NCBI GenBank assembly: GCA_028871595.1
Contig: JAGWMT010000063.1
Location: forward strand, 1-13,925
Direction: 5' to 3'
Origin: Elusimicrobiota bacterium
Lineage (GTDB): Bacteria; Elusimicrobiota; Elusimicrobia; UBA1565; UBA9628
Length of the DNA: 13,925 nucleotides
The notes under the pieces are model-generated. The model saw only the letters and a program-made list of their open reading frames with translations, searched no databases and was not told the origin of the DNA. Of this stretch, positions 13,829 to 13,925 are shown piece after piece (the stretch's first letter is position 1; each line of letters begins with the position of its first letter). The position numbers and the translations under genes were made by a program.

Positions 13829-13925
13829 TGGAAATTTTCTGGCGCCTGATGTTCGGCCACCTGCTGGCCGATTTCACGTTCCAGACGAACTTCATCAACC
13901 GCTGGAAGCGCACCAGCATGACGGG
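13828..13925 (+). CDS. DUF3307-type membrane protein (3' partial)
   Basis: Only the first 32 codons are inside the window. ATG 13828 shares one base with the cyclase stop (TAATG), so the gene is probably coupled to it. No Shine-Dalgarno site is obvious. The start M-E-I-F-W-R-L-M-F-G-H-L-L-A-D-F-T-F-Q-T matches the N-terminal signature of DUF3307 proteins (hydrophobic stretch with GHLLADF-x-x-Q). These are small multi-helix membrane proteins of unknown function. With so few residues, the family call rests on that one motif. Confidence 0.75.
   Translation, partial: MEIFWRLMFGHLLADFTFQTNFINRWKRTSMT

Noticed and set aside
1..13925. CRISPR array, tRNA, insertion sequence or phage integration signs
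   Set aside because: No short direct repeats with regular spacers, no cloverleaf-like sequence and no transposase or integrase frame. The repeats present are protein-level and diverged.

Overview
The window is GC-rich bacterial DNA (about two-thirds GC by eye) with every gene on the + strand. Three complete or nearly complete genes and one gene start fill it almost completely; the only true intergenic space is about 56 bases. There is no sign of RNA genes, CRISPR, insertion sequences, phage genes or integrases. A giant modular surface protein ending in a FlgD-type Ig domain, combined with a CHASE2 adenylate cyclase in very GC-rich DNA, reminds me of Elusimicrobiota or a related Gram-negative lineage known mostly from metagenomes. 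That placement is inference from protein style, not from a marker gene.

Region 1 (1-10857) is one open frame, already open at the window edge, so its 5' end lies upstream. It encodes at least 3618 residues of a secreted or surface protein built in blocks: (a) about nine Ig-like modules marked by a D-x-[YF]-x-N turn; (b) eight modules of a second type, each with a strand like YFLAYDV and most with an acidic Asp/Asn/Gly loop that looks calcium-binding; (c) a six-cysteine patch followed by two D-x-[ND]-x-DG loops; (d) a fibronectin-III-like segment; and (e) a C-terminal FlgD-like Ig domain opening with the NFPNPF motif. A third small element of the form 'GxIxxxGxE...RG...HxxG' occurs three times, each time in a different context.

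Region 2 (10914-13925) looks like an operon. A secreted HEAT-repeat protein (signal peptide plus about seven repeats) overlaps by four bases (TTGA) a CHASE2 adenylate cyclase that starts with TTG. The cyclase in turn overlaps by one base (TAATG) the start of a DUF3307-type membrane protein cut by the window edge. The cyclase keeps the class III catalytic residues I could check, so it should make cAMP in response to something sensed by its extracytoplasmic CHASE2 domain. The exported HEAT protein, translationally coupled to it, is a natural candidate partner in the same compartment. Any link between the giant surface protein and the cAMP operon is only a neighbourhood observation.

The most interesting material is the architecture of the giant protein (two module families, an intruding mini-domain, cysteines confined to even-numbered groups) and the coupled HEAT/CHASE2-cyclase pair. 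I did not find a clearly new enzymatic or defence system.
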